DNA from: Collinsella sp.
Lineage (GTDB): Bacteria > Actinomycetota > Coriobacteriia > Coriobacteriales > Coriobacteriaceae
Length of the DNA stretch: 64,000 bases
NCBI GenBank assembly: GCA_018382125.1
Contig: JAGZQO010000010.1
Coordinates: forward strand, 1-64,000
Reading direction: 5' to 3'
A program made the translations under genes and the position numbers. Below the pieces are notes generated by a model. It did not search any database, was not told the DNA's origin, and saw only the letters and a program-made list of their open reading frames with translations. The number at the start of each line of letters is the position of its first letter. The stretch's first letter is position 1. This document shows, piece after piece, positions 1 through 8,303 of the stretch.

Positions 1-131
1 CCGCGGGAGCCGGGCGGCGCATATTAACTTTCCTGCTCTACAGTCCTGCGCAAGACGGAAAGCACATTAAGTGCTTTCCTTTGCGTGCGGAACTCGCGAT
101 AAAGTTCATATGCGCCACCCGGCTCCCGCGG
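1..131. repeat. Class A nested inverted repeat, copy 1
   Basis: Outer arms 1-31 and 101-131 are reverse complements at 29 of 31 positions. The core (32-100) holds a perfect inner stem, GGAAAGCAC/GTGCTTTCC with an ATTAA loop, at 57-79. The core is nearly identical to copies at 318-386 (inverted) and 60727-60794, but the arms are not. The element may extend left of the window. Confidence 0.85.
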
Positions 132-154
132 CTCTCAGGGGCTCCCATCCCAAA

Positions 155-190
155 TGCGGAGCAAAGCTCCGCACACCAACTTTTTTCTTT
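155..190 (+). terminator. Hairpin followed by a T-rich tract
   Basis: TGCGGAGC and GCTCCGCA pair around an AAA loop (155-173), followed a few bases later by CTTTTTTC. No plus-strand gene is visible to its left inside the window, so it may serve a gene beyond the edge. The rest of 132-284 shows nothing recognisable. Confidence 0.35.
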
Positions 191-284
191 CAGCTAAAGA
201 ACGCAGGAAATTCGACACTGGCTTGTTAACTTTGCTGGACGTTGTCGACGCCAAACCAGCTCAGAAGCTATATCGACACAGAAA

Positions 285-419
285 GGTCCCCGGACGGAGG
301 GGCCGGATATAAGGTTTATCGCGAGTTCCGCACGCAAAGAAGGCCACTTAATGTGGCCTTCGTCTTGCGCAGGACTGTAGAGCAGGAAACCTTATATCCG
401 GCCCCTCCGTCCGGGGACC
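285..419. repeat. Class A nested inverted repeat, copy 2
   Basis: Arms 285-317 and 387-419 are perfectly complementary over 33 bp. The 69-nt core at 318-386 is the reverse complement of the copy 1 core except in the inner stem, which reads GAAGGCCAC/GTGGCCTTC instead of GGAAAGCAC/GTGCTTTCC, so both sides changed together. The element ends 12 bp from the tsaBRD stop codon and could act as its 3' hairpin, but there is no U-tract. Confidence 0.9.
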
Positions 420-431
420 GCGCCGTACCAG

Positions 432-2816
432 CTACAGCGTCATGTTCGGATCGGCGTCGACGTCGAACGGCGAGATTTCACCTCGGTCGAATTTACGGCG
501 AGCGACCTCCGCGATCATGGCGGCGTTATCGGTACAGGCAGACAAGGGCGGCACCGTTACGCGAATCCCCTGACGCCCAAGCTTCTTGATCATCATCTCG
601 CGCAGATGCGGGTTGGCCGAGACGCCGCCACCGATGCAGTATTCCTTGCATCCGGTAGCGTGCAATGCGTTTTTGGCCTTCTTGTACTGCACGTCAAAGA
701 CAGCTGCCTCAAACGAAGCTGCCAGATCGGGCAGGTGAATCGTGCGCCCGGCCTTGGTCTCCTGTTCAATGTAGAGCGTCACAGCGGTTTTAAGGCCCGA
801 AAGCGAGAAGCGATAGTCTCCCCTGCTGTTAAGCGCACGGGGGAAATCGATCGCCTTGGGGTTGCCCGTCTCGGCCAGCTTGGAAATGATGGGGCCACCG
901 GGATAGCCCAGGCCCAACGCCTTGGCCACCTTGTCGAAGGCCTCGCCCACGGCGTCGTCGAGCGTCTCACCGAGCACCTCGTAGTCGTCCCACGCCTTCA
1001 CGTGCACGAGCATGGTGTGCCCACCCGAGACAAGCGTGAAGATAAACGGCGGTTTGAGGTCGGGTTGCGCCAGCAGGTTGGCAAACAGGTGCCCCTCCAG
1101 ATGGTTGACGCATATGAGCGGCTTACCGGCAGCGTAGGCAAAGCCTTTGGCAAAGGCAACGCCCACCACGAGGGCGCCCACCAGGCCCGGACCCTGTGTC
1201 ACGCCCACGGCGGCAAGCTCGCTGGGCGCAATCGCCCCACCCTCAAGGCCAAGCGATGCCGCGGCATCCTCGAGCGCCGCATCCACGACACTCACAATCA
1301 CCTCAACGTGTTTGCGCGAGGCGATCTCGGGCACCACGCCGCCAAAGCGGGCATGAAAATCAATCTGTGTCGACACCTGGTTGGCCAGCATATTGCCATC
1401 CGCATCGATAATCGCCACGGCCGTCTCGTCGCAGGAACTCTCGATAGCGAGCACCAGGCGGCGGCGCTCAATTTCGGCGCGCTCCCCCTCGGAGCGCCCA
1501 GGCGCAGGCAGCGGCCATACGCGTTGCTCGGCTGCCGTCGGCTCGGGCGAGGCGTTATCGACCGGAAGTACGAGGGGAAGTGGGGCCGTCATGACGATGG
1601 CGTCTTTGCCGACACCGTAGTAGCCACGACGACGACCCACCTCGGTAAAGCCCAGAGCGGCATAGAGCGCAATCGCGCCCTCGTTGCCGTCCTCGACCTC
1701 GAGCGAAGCCGTGGTGCAGCCGAGCATCTGGGCATCATAGCTCACATGCGACAGCAGCTTGCGGGCAATGCCCTCACGGCGATGTGCCGAGTCGACGGCG
1801 ACATCCAGAATCTGCACATCACCGTCCACGACCATACCGCCGGCAAGGCCCAGCAGCTTGCCGTCGTCGTGTGCCACCCACCAACTACGCGGCGCAGCGA
1901 CGTCCTCGCCCAGTTCGGACAGGAACATGCCCGGCGTCCACGCCTCGTGTCCGGCACCTTCAAAGCAGGCAGCCTCTAGCGCGCTCGCGCCCTCGGCATC
2001 CGCCGCGCCCATGGGACGGAACTGCAGATGACGACCGGCGAGCTCATCGGCAACGCCCGTAATTTCGCTCTGCGCACTCTCGGCAAGACCAAGACGCTTG
2101 CGCTCGTTTTCCTCGGCATCCGAAAGGCGCGTGTAAATCGGCAGGACGCGAGCCGGATCGCCGTCACCCGCAGCGTGCGCGAGCAGCAAGCCCTCGCCCG
2201 AAGGCCACCACAGGTCGCGCTCCACGCAGCGGGCGGTCTCGTCCTCACCCAGCAGCTTGCCATAGCGCACGAGACCGTCACCGGTCAGCTGAACCTGGTC
2301 CCAGTCCGCTGCTCGGCGCCACTCATCGAGCGCCACGGCGGCCTTGACCACGTGTTCGCGCTCAAATTGACGCTCGGGACCCTCATCGCCCAGCATATAT
2401 AGTGCCGGATATACCTCACCGCGCATGGCATCGGCCAAGATACCAAGCTTGCCGCGCACGCCAGCCTTCCACGCCGTCCAAGCGCAAGCGTCGAGCGTCG
2501 ACACGCCCAGCAGCGGAACATTGGCACCGCGCGCGAGGCCCTTGGCAGTGGAGATGCCGATGCGCACACCCGTAAACGACCCCGGGCCGCGGCCGACCAC
2601 GTAGCAACCAACATCGCTGCGATCCAGACCGACTTGAGCCAGCACGCCATCAACGGTATTCACGAGCTCAACGTTGGCGTGACGGCGACACATGTGGTCG
2701 CCACTCACGAGCTTCGTCTCGCCCGTCTGCCCATCAATCCAGCTTGCCGCGCAGGCAAGCATGTCGGTCGAGGTATCGAGCGCCACCACCAGCGCGTTGT
2801 CGTTATGCAAGCTCAT
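432..2816 (-). CDS. tsaD: TsaB-RimI-TsaD triple fusion (t6A synthesis plus ribosomal-protein acetyltransferase)
   Basis: A 794-residue protein joining three usually separate enzymes. Residues about 1-235 are TsaB-like (GRGPGSFTGVRIG at 76-88), the partner that dimerises with TsaD. Residues about 262-412 are a GNAT domain like RimI, which acetylates ribosomal protein S18. Residues 452-794 are TsaD, which transfers threonylcarbamoyl to A37 of ANN-decoding tRNAs; metal ligands in NHLEGH (His572, His576) and the CTDNAAM motif near the C-terminus are present. I chose the ATG at 2816, which has AAGG 8 bp upstream, rather than the in-frame TTG at 2834. It overlaps the 3' end of tsaE. Fusing all three subunits would fix their stoichiometry. 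Function is confident; whether it is processed is unknown. Confidence 0.93.
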   Translation of the reverse strand: MSLHNDNALVVALDTSTDMLACAASWIDGQTGETKLVSGDHMCRRHANVELVNTVDGVLAQVGLDRSDVGCYVVGRGPGSFTGVRIGISTAKGLARGANVPLLGVSTLDACAWTAWKAGVRGKLGILADAMRGEVYPALYMLGDEGPERQFEREHVVKAAVALDEWRRAADWDQVQLTGDGLVRYGKLLGEDETARCVERDLWWPSGEGLLLAHAAGDGDPARVLPIYTRLSDAEENERKRLGLAESAQSEITGVADELAGRHLQFRPMGAADAEGASALEAACFEGAGHEAWTPGMFLSELGEDVAAPRSWWVAHDDGKLLGLAGGMVVDGDVQILDVAVDSAHRREGIARKLLSHVSYDAQMLGCTTASLEVEDGNEGAIALYAALGFTEVGRRRGYYGVGKDAIVMTAPLPLVLPVDNASPEPTAAEQRVWPLPAPGRSEGERAEIERRRLVLAIESSCDETAVAIIDADGNMLANQVSTQIDFHARFGGVVPEIASRKHVEVIVSVVDAALEDAAASLGLEGGAIAPSELAAVGVTQGPGLVGALVVGVAFAKGFAYAAGKPLICVNHLEGHLFANLLAQPDLKPPFIFTLVSGGHTMLVHVKAWDDYEVLGETLDDAVGEAFDKVAKALGLGYPGGPIISKLAETGNPKAIDFPRALNSRGDYRFSLSGLKTAVTLYIEQETKAGRTIHLPDLAASFEAAVFDVQYKKAKNALHATGCKEYCIGGGVSANPHLREMMIKKLGRQGIRVTVPPLSACTDNAAMIAEVARRKFDRGEISPFDVDADPNMTL

Positions 2817-3309
2817 CTTGTACAGCCTTATCAATCAAATGGGAAAGCTCCATTGCGCGGTCACCGTGCGCCTCGAGCGTTATCGTTCGCACATCACTGT
2901 CGCCCTCATCACGCTTGAGCGTCACCGAAAGATACTCATCCGTCAGCTCGTCTTGGAATTGTTCGCCCCATTCCAGCAGGCAAGCACCCTCATAGCCCAG
3001 CACATCGAAAATGCCCGTATCCTCGAGCTCGTAGGCATGCTCCAGACGGTATAGATCAAAGTGAAACAGCGGAATACGGCCTTGATCATGAACGGCCATG
3101 AGCGCAAACGTAGGGCTCGTAACCATATGCTCATCGCCCAGCCCGCGCGAGACGCCCTTGGTAAAGTGAGTTTTGCCCACCCCCAGGCCACCGGTCAGGA
3201 TGAGCACATCGCCGTCCTCAAGGCACGGTGCAATTAGCTCGCCAAAGTACTCCGTATCGGCAGCGCAAGTCGTTTTGTAAGTACCTACCCCCAGGCGCTC
3301 CAGGGACAT
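2803..3309 (-). CDS. tsaE: tRNA threonylcarbamoyladenosine biosynthesis ATPase TsaE
   Basis: 168 residues, normal for the P-loop ATPase that energises the TsaB-TsaD complex during t6A formation. Walker A GGLGVGKT lies at residues 40-47 and the family signature TSPTFAL follows. The start ATG has AGGAG 5 bp upstream. Its last codons overlap the start of the tsaB-rimI-tsaD fusion, so enzyme and activator are translationally coupled. Cytoplasmic. Confidence 0.95.
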   Translation of the reverse strand: MSLERLGVGTYKTTCAADTEYFGELIAPCLEDGDVLILTGGLGVGKTHFTKGVSRGLGDEHMVTSPTFALMAVHDQGRIPLFHFDLYRLEHAYELEDTGIFDVLGYEGACLLEWGEQFQDELTDEYLSVTLKRDEGDSDVRTITLEAHGDRAMELSHLIDKAVQDELA

Positions 3310-3321
3310 ATATGCTCCTTA

Positions 3322-3942
3322 TTATTCCGAGGCGTCCTCTGGTGCGGGATGTCGCTCCAGATAGTCGCCCAGCATCTTAAAGTCTTCCTCCAGCAGTTCC
3401 TGCCACGCCGGATTGCGTAGCGCTGCTGCCGGATGGAACGTGGGCATTACTACAAAATGCCCCATCTGGTGGAACCTGCCGCGCAGCTTAGTAATGCCAA
3501 TCTCGGTCTTAAGCACAAAGTGCGTCGCGGGGTTGCCGAGCGTCACGATAATATCGGGCCAGATGCTTCGAATCTGCTCACGCAAAAACGGCGAGCAAGC
3601 CAGCACTTCCTCGGGACGTGGATTGCGGTTTCCCGGCGGGCGGCACTTAAGCACGTTGGCAATGTAGACGTCTTCGCGTTTGAGCCCCGCCAGCGACAAA
3701 ATGCCGTTGAGGTCCTCGCCTGCCGCCCCCACAAAGGGCTCGCCCTGCAAATCCTCATTGCGGCCCGGCGCCTCGCCAATAAACATCACACGAGCGCGGG
3801 GGTTTCCCACGCCAAACACGATATTGTGACGCGACTGGTAGAGCTGGCAGAGGTGACAATCGCCCAGAACGGCCTCAATTTCCTCGAGTGCGACCTCACG
3901 TGGTGCCTGATGGGTATGGCCGGGGATGTGCATGACGCCCAT
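3322..3942 (-). CDS. Type 4 (iron-sulfur) uracil-DNA glycosylase
   Basis: 206 residues. Removes uracil from DNA in base-excision repair. Motif A GEAPG (residues 56-60) and the later motif HPAA are present. Cys29, Cys32, Cys100 and Cys116 match the four-cysteine [4Fe-4S] pattern of family 4/5 UDGs, with CRPPGNRNP around the third. AGGAG sits 5 bp before the ATG at 3942, so the 10-residue N-terminus before the domain is likely real. It lies between alr and tsaE with gaps of 8-12 bp and is co-transcribed. Family 4 versus family 5 cannot be fully settled by eye. Confidence 0.88.
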   Translation of the reverse strand: MGVMHIPGHTHQAPREVALEEIEAVLGDCHLCQLYQSRHNIVFGVGNPRARVMFIGEAPGRNEDLQGEPFVGAAGEDLNGILSLAGLKREDVYIANVLKCRPPGNRNPRPEEVLACSPFLREQIRSIWPDIIVTLGNPATHFVLKTEIGITKLRGRFHQMGHFVVMPTFHPAAALRNPAWQELLEEDFKMLGDYLERHPAPEDASE

Positions 3943-3950
3943 AGCGGCTC

Positions 3951-5096
3951 CTACACGTAGACCTTGTCGAGACGCATGCCAAAGCCGCAGGCGACCTCGT
4001 AGTTAATCGTTCCGCGCAGTCGGGCCATCTCGTCCATAGTGATCTCGGCATCGCCATCGCGGCCGACAATAATCATCTCGTCACCATACTCGGCCTCGGG
4101 AATCTCGTGTGCCGGGTTGGACTGAATGGCGACCATAAACTGGTCCATGCAGATATTGCCAACCTGATGCACGCGCTCGCCGCGATACAGCACATCCATA
4201 CGATTGGAAAGCGTACGCGATAGGCCATCGGCATAACCGATCGGCAGCGTGCAGATCTGAACGCGCGTACGCGGTACGCGGTAGGTAAAACCGTAGCCCA
4301 CGCCCTCACCCATCGCAGGGTGTGCCACGCGCGTCACACGCGCATGGACGCTCATAACGGGATCAAGCTGCATCACGCGGCCACTCAGCTCGCACGGCTG
4401 CATTCCATACAAGCCAACGCCGGCGCGAATCATATCAAAATGCATCGAAGGGTCGAGCATCGAGGACGGCGTGTTGGCGCAGTGCACGATACCGCACTCA
4501 AAGCCCGCATCCTTAATGGCCTGAACGGCCTCGGTAAAGCGCTGACACTGCAGTTTGTAGTCCCAGCCCGAAGGTTCATCGGCCGTGGCGAAGTGCGTAA
4601 ATACGCCGTCGCACTGAATACCGCGATGGAAATTTATACCGCGGACAAAGTCGAGCACCTGCGTGTAGTGAACGCCGATACGATTCATGCCCGTCTCGAT
4701 GGCGAGATGATACTTGCCCACTTTGCCCGCCGCGACGGCACATTCGCCATACGCAAGAGCAAAGTCAGACGTATAGACCGAGGGCATGATATCAAACTCG
4801 AGCAACGTCGGAATGGCCTCGATAGGCGGCTCGCTTAGGATGAGGATGGGTTTCGTAATCCCGCCCTGTCGGAGCTCAACGCCCTCGTTAACCGTCGCCA
4901 CGGCAAACATGTCGGCACCGGCCGAATACATGATCTTGGCGCACTCAACAGCTCCATGGCCATAAGCATCGGCCTTGACCACGCAGCACAGGCGCTGACG
5001 TGGATTCAGCAAGTTCTTGTAGGCCCTCGTGTTACGACGGAGCGCCCCACGGTCGATCTCGACCCAGGACCAGCGCGTCAAATCGGCTTTATTCAT
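3951..5096 (-). CDS. alr: Alanine racemase
   Basis: 381 residues. Converts L-alanine to D-alanine for peptidoglycan. The PLP lysine is Lys41 in VVKADAYGHG, and the second catalytic residue, a tyrosine, is Tyr268 in GVGYGFTYR. Length is normal for the fold-type III enzyme. It starts 2 bp after the nnr stop codon in the acpS operon, so envelope precursor supply, acyl-carrier activation and t6A synthesis share a transcript. Confidence 0.96.
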   Translation of the reverse strand: MNKADLTRWSWVEIDRGALRRNTRAYKNLLNPRQRLCCVVKADAYGHGAVECAKIMYSAGADMFAVATVNEGVELRQGGITKPILILSEPPIEAIPTLLEFDIMPSVYTSDFALAYGECAVAAGKVGKYHLAIETGMNRIGVHYTQVLDFVRGINFHRGIQCDGVFTHFATADEPSGWDYKLQCQRFTEAVQAIKDAGFECGIVHCANTPSSMLDPSMHFDMIRAGVGLYGMQPCELSGRVMQLDPVMSVHARVTRVAHPAMGEGVGYGFTYRVPRTRVQICTLPIGYADGLSRTLSNRMDVLYRGERVHQVGNICMDQFMVAIQSNPAHEIPEAEYGDEMIIVGRDGDAEITMDEMARLRGTINYEVACGFGMRLDKVYV

Positions 5097-5098
5097 GA

Positions 5099-6715
5099 TT
5101 AGTCATCCGACCCTTCGTCCATGATTCCCAGATCTTCGAGCGCATCCTTTGCCGCCAGCTCCATGGCAGGACCGATCAAGTCGATAAGATCGGTCGCGAT
5201 AACGCTCTTCTCACCATACTCCGTCGCCGCGGCAAAACCGGCGTAGCTGTGAAGTGCGACGGCGTACGAATACAGCAACTCCCAACGATCCATCTCGTCG
5301 CGCATGGTGGCAAGCGTGCCGGCCAAAATACCCGCGAGAACATCACCCGAACCGGCAGTTGCTAGAGAAGCCGGACCCGAGAGCGGCAGCAACACACGCT
5401 CAACGCCACAGATAGCCGTCGTCGGCCCCTTGGCAATGACCACCAGATTGTCGGAGCCTGCAGCCCAGACAACCTTCTGCGCGGCCGCAATCGCGGTACC
5501 AAGGTCGTTCACCTCGTCACCGGCAACCAGACGCGAAAGCTCACGATAGTGCGGCGTCATAACCAACGGCTGCTCGCGACGATACATCTCGGGATTACTA
5601 TCAATACCGTCAATGGCAATCTTAGCAAGGCAGTTGAGTGCATCGGCGTCCAAAATAAGCGGCACATCAAGCTCGAGCAAGCCCGAAACCACCTGCATAG
5701 CGCCGGCAGATGTCGTCATACCGGGACCGCACAGTACGCAGCTGTACTTCTTTGCAATCTCGCACACCGTCATGCGCGCAGCGGCGCCAAAGGAGCCGCG
5801 GGAATCAGACGGAATAGCAAAGACGGGAATCGAAGGAAGTGCCATGCGAATAAGATTGGCGCAGGCGTCAGGAGCCGCGACTGCCACGTAACCAGCACCC
5901 GCGCGAGCTGCAGACTTGGCCGCCATAATGGCAGCACCAGGATATTGCGCAGATCCGGCGACAATAAGCACAGAGCCACGGGAATACTTATCGATATTCG
6001 TAGGTAGTGGAGCAAAGTAATCAACTAAGTCACCGGGCTCGACAATCTCGGCGGCGTGGTCGACATCATCGATGACCTCGTCAAGACGGTCGTAAAGATT
6101 GCCGCAGATCAAATCGCCAGCATACTCAGGGCCATCGGCGCTATACAAACCAATCTTGGGCGCAATCATCGTCACCGTATGCTCGGCACGAATGCAGTCG
6201 TCATCAACAACGCCCGTCTCGGCATTCAGGCCCGAGGGGACATCAATGGATACGACACAGTCGGCGCATTCATTGACCGTAGGAATCCAGATGGAGAACG
6301 GCGCACGCAGATTCCCGTGAAAACCGGTACCAAAAATGGCATCGACAACAACATCGGCCTTATCGATCAAAACCTCGAGTTCATCACGCGAGGGGCCGAC
6401 GCAAACGTGCACATCGCGGCCGGCAGTACGACGAGCAACATGACGTGCCAGAGCAGCAGGAATCTCATCCGGTTCAACCGGAGAAACGATATCCACGTCC
6501 ACACCCTTATGGCTCAGGATATCGGCGGCAACCCAACCGTCGCCGCCATTATTACCAAAACCGACCAGAACGAGAACCCGATCGGGATTGAGCTTCAAGA
6601 CCTCGTTGGCGGCAAACTCACCCGCTAGCTCCATAAGCTCGGCCTTCGAAGTCCCTTCGCGTTCGATGATATCCTCGAGACGAACGACTTCTTCGGTACT
6701 CAAAACCGGTTTCAT
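5099..6715 (-). CDS. nnr: Bifunctional NAD(P)HX epimerase/dehydratase
   Basis: 538 residues. The N-terminal YjeF_N half (about 1-220, GFGNNGGDGWVAA) epimerises R-NAD(P)HX. The C-terminal half (about 235-525) is the ADP-dependent dehydratase, with MTPHYRELSRL and the glycine-rich ATAGSGDVLAGILAG near the nucleotide site. Together they repair damaged, hydrated NAD(P)H. The two-domain form is common in bacteria. The ATG follows the acpS stop codon directly. Confidence 0.95.
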   Translation of the reverse strand: MKPVLSTEEVVRLEDIIEREGTSKAELMELAGEFAANEVLKLNPDRVLVLVGFGNNGGDGWVAADILSHKGVDVDIVSPVEPDEIPAALARHVARRTAGRDVHVCVGPSRDELEVLIDKADVVVDAIFGTGFHGNLRAPFSIWIPTVNECADCVVSIDVPSGLNAETGVVDDDCIRAEHTVTMIAPKIGLYSADGPEYAGDLICGNLYDRLDEVIDDVDHAAEIVEPGDLVDYFAPLPTNIDKYSRGSVLIVAGSAQYPGAAIMAAKSAARAGAGYVAVAAPDACANLIRMALPSIPVFAIPSDSRGSFGAAARMTVCEIAKKYSCVLCGPGMTTSAGAMQVVSGLLELDVPLILDADALNCLAKIAIDGIDSNPEMYRREQPLVMTPHYRELSRLVAGDEVNDLGTAIAAAQKVVWAAGSDNLVVIAKGPTTAICGVERVLLPLSGPASLATAGSGDVLAGILAGTLATMRDEMDRWELLYSYAVALHSYAGFAAATEYGEKSVIATDLIDLIGPAMELAAKDALEDLGIMDEGSDD

Positions 6716-7255
6716 CTATGCTCCTAGCGTATCTTGCGAAGCATCGCCCAGGTGCTCCGTCAATGCTGAATTCTGCAGCTGCTCAAGCTCATCTAAAACA
6801 GAGCGAGCCTCTTTAAATGTCTGCGCAACGCGTTTCTTGGTGCTCACCTTTTCATCTTTTGGCTTAGGCCGAGCATCTTCGGTAATCGCGATGGCATTCG
6901 CAACGGCCAAGTCTCCTGTAAGCGTAATGGAAAGAGCGACCTCAACAACACCCAGCTCTTGAGCGATCTCGAGAGCACGGCCCGAAAGCAGCGCTTTCGG
7001 TTTGCCGAGTTTATCACGCGTAACCGAAACATCCTTGCGACCAACGCCTTGACTAAAACCCGTGCCGAGAGCTTTAAGTACCGCCTCGCGCGAAGCAAAG
7101 CGGCTGGCATAGTGAGCAGCGGGGCGCGATGATGCATCACAATACGCACGCTCTTCTTCGGTAAACACACGCCGAGCAAACGACGGCGTCTTTTCAAGTA
7201 TTGATTTCATACGGGAAATCTCGACGATATCAACGCCGATACCAGCTTCAGCCAT
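6716..7255 (-). CDS. acpS: Holo-[acyl-carrier-protein] synthase with C-terminal extension
   Basis: 179 residues. Transfers 4'-phosphopantetheine from CoA to ACP. Mg-binding Asp in GVDIVEI near the N-terminus and the FASREAVLKALGTG helix are typical. The usual AcpS ends near residue 125; here about 50 charged residues rich in Lys, Glu and Ala follow, of no recognisable family. I chose the ATG at 7255 because GGAGGTGA lies 5 bp upstream; an ATG at 7267 overlaps that ribosome-binding site. First gene of the operon that runs to 432. Confidence 0.92.
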   Translation of the reverse strand: MAEAGIGVDIVEISRMKSILEKTPSFARRVFTEEERAYCDASSRPAAHYASRFASREAVLKALGTGFSQGVGRKDVSVTRDKLGKPKALLSGRALEIAQELGVVEVALSITLTGDLAVANAIAITEDARPKPKDEKVSTKKRVAQTFKEARSVLDELEQLQNSALTEHLGDASQDTLGA

Positions 7256-7284
7256 GTTCACCTCCATATCGCACAGACTAAGTT

Positions 7285-7314
7285 ATTGTAGCCCGTTCAC
7301 AGAAGATGCGACAA
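7285..7314 (-). promoter_or_regulatory. Sigma-70-type promoter of the acpS operon
   Basis: On the minus strand, TTGTCG (7309-7314) and TACAAT (7285-7290) are separated by 18 bp. The start of transcription would fall about 20 bp before the acpS ribosome-binding site. Confidence 0.55.
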
Positions 7315-7371
7315 ACGAGGGTTATAAAACACAGCTACTATGTGAGACAAGAGCCCGTAAACGCAAATCAG

Positions 7372-8043
7372 AACCACCCTTAAAAAGGGTGGTTTGCTCT
7401 TAGGGTATAACCCACGGGCCCCGGGCTCGCGTCTAAAGGCGCGGGCCCGGACTTCGTCCAGGCTCCTTCACGCTCAGCTTGTCCAGCGCGATGTCGTGGG
7501 ACTCCTGCTCCCTGATGTACTTGGCGATCGTCGCCTCGTTCAGGCCGACGGTGGACACGTAGTAGCCCTCCGCCCAGAACTTCCTGTTGCCGAACTTGTA
7601 CTTGAGGTTGGCGTGCCTGTCGAATATCATCAGCGAGCTCTTCCCCTTCAGGTAGCCCATGACGCTCGCGACGCTGTACTTCGGCGGGATCGCCAGCAGC
7701 ACGTGCACGTGGTCGGGCATCAGGTGCCCCTCGATTATCTCGATCCCCTTGTACTCGCACAGCTTCCTGAGGATCTCCCCTATGTCGTTCCTGATTTGGT
7801 TGTAGATCACTTTGCGCCTATACTTCGGCGTGAACACGATGTGGTACTTGCACATCCACTTCGTGTGGGAAAGGCTGTAGGCCTTCTGGGCCATGGCGAC
7901 CACCCCTTCGACTCGAATTCTTGACGGCCTGAACAATCGTCAATATCGGCCGGAGGGGTGGCTTTGTAAAGCCGTTTGTCTCCACCCGCGTAGCGGGTGG
8001 TTTAAAGCTGGCCGCTGCGCGGCCAGCAGACTAAAGTCTTGAA
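7372..8043 (-). mobile_element. IS200/IS605-family insertion sequence (tnpA only)
   Basis: A single HUH transposase gene lies between subterminal palindromes rather than terminal inverted repeats, as in IS200/IS605. Perfect hairpins are at 7372-7394 (AACCACCCTT/AAGGGTGGTT), 7982-8000 (CCACCCGC/GCGGGTGG) and 8007-8027 (GCTGGCCGC/GCGGCCAGC). The two CCACCC hairpins mirror each other at the two ends. A further GC-rich stem at about 7421-7451 follows tnpA. No tnpB is present. Exact ends are uncertain by several bases. The 8043 end abuts a tRNA remnant. Confidence 0.8.
7433..7894 (-). CDS. tnpA: IS200/IS605-family HUH transposase TnpA
   Basis: 153 residues, normal for a Y1 transposase. The HUH motif is His62-Val-His64 in MPDHVHVLL, and the likely catalytic tyrosine is Tyr126 in ATIAKYIREQE. 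It acts as a dimer on single-stranded DNA, recognising the end hairpins. I chose the internal ATG at 7894, giving the conventional MAQKAYSLSHTKW start, over an upstream alternative at 7936. Complete reading frame, so possibly active. Confidence 0.92.
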   Translation of the reverse strand: MAQKAYSLSHTKWMCKYHIVFTPKYRRKVIYNQIRNDIGEILRKLCEYKGIEIIEGHLMPDHVHVLLAIPPKYSVASVMGYLKGKSSLMIFDRHANLKYKFGNRKFWAEGYYVSTVGLNEATIAKYIREQESHDIALDKLSVKEPGRSPGPRL

Positions 8044-8107
8044 AGGATTTGAACCTACGACCTCCGGGTTATGAGCCCGGCGAGCTACCAGACTGCTCCA
8101 CCCCGCA
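8044..8107 (-). pseudogene. Truncated initiator tRNA-Met (CAT), 3' acceptor half missing
   Basis: From 8106 downwards the minus strand matches tRNA-fMet: GCGGGGT acceptor, GAGCAG D-arm, anticodon stem CCGGG with loop CTCATAA (CAT anticodon), then GTAGG and the TTCAAAT T-loop. After CCT at 8044 the sequence departs. The T-stem partner and the acceptor strand expected to read about CCCCGCA are absent, replaced by TTCAAGAC and then the IS end. No such acceptor sequence is seen beyond the other IS end. A second, intact fMet gene must exist elsewhere in the genome. Confidence 0.75.
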
Positions 8108-8303
8108 ATGTCTGGGCGCCTCATGTGCGCAAGAAAGAATATTACGCGGGAGTTCGGTAAACGGCAAGGAAAATCTCGTAGAGCATAATTCCTTCATATT
8201 TAAACCCCTCAGCCCCTATCACCGTAAACGAATCGCAGCCGAGCGCCGTCGACGGCACGTATACAATGGTGCGCGTCCTTTTATGCCAACACCGGGAGTA
8301 GAC

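Noticed and set aside
8049..8303. N-terminal extension of coaX
   Set aside because: The extra 85 codons read through the tRNA remnant; the ATG at 8304 has a ribosome-binding site and starts exactly at the kinase fold.
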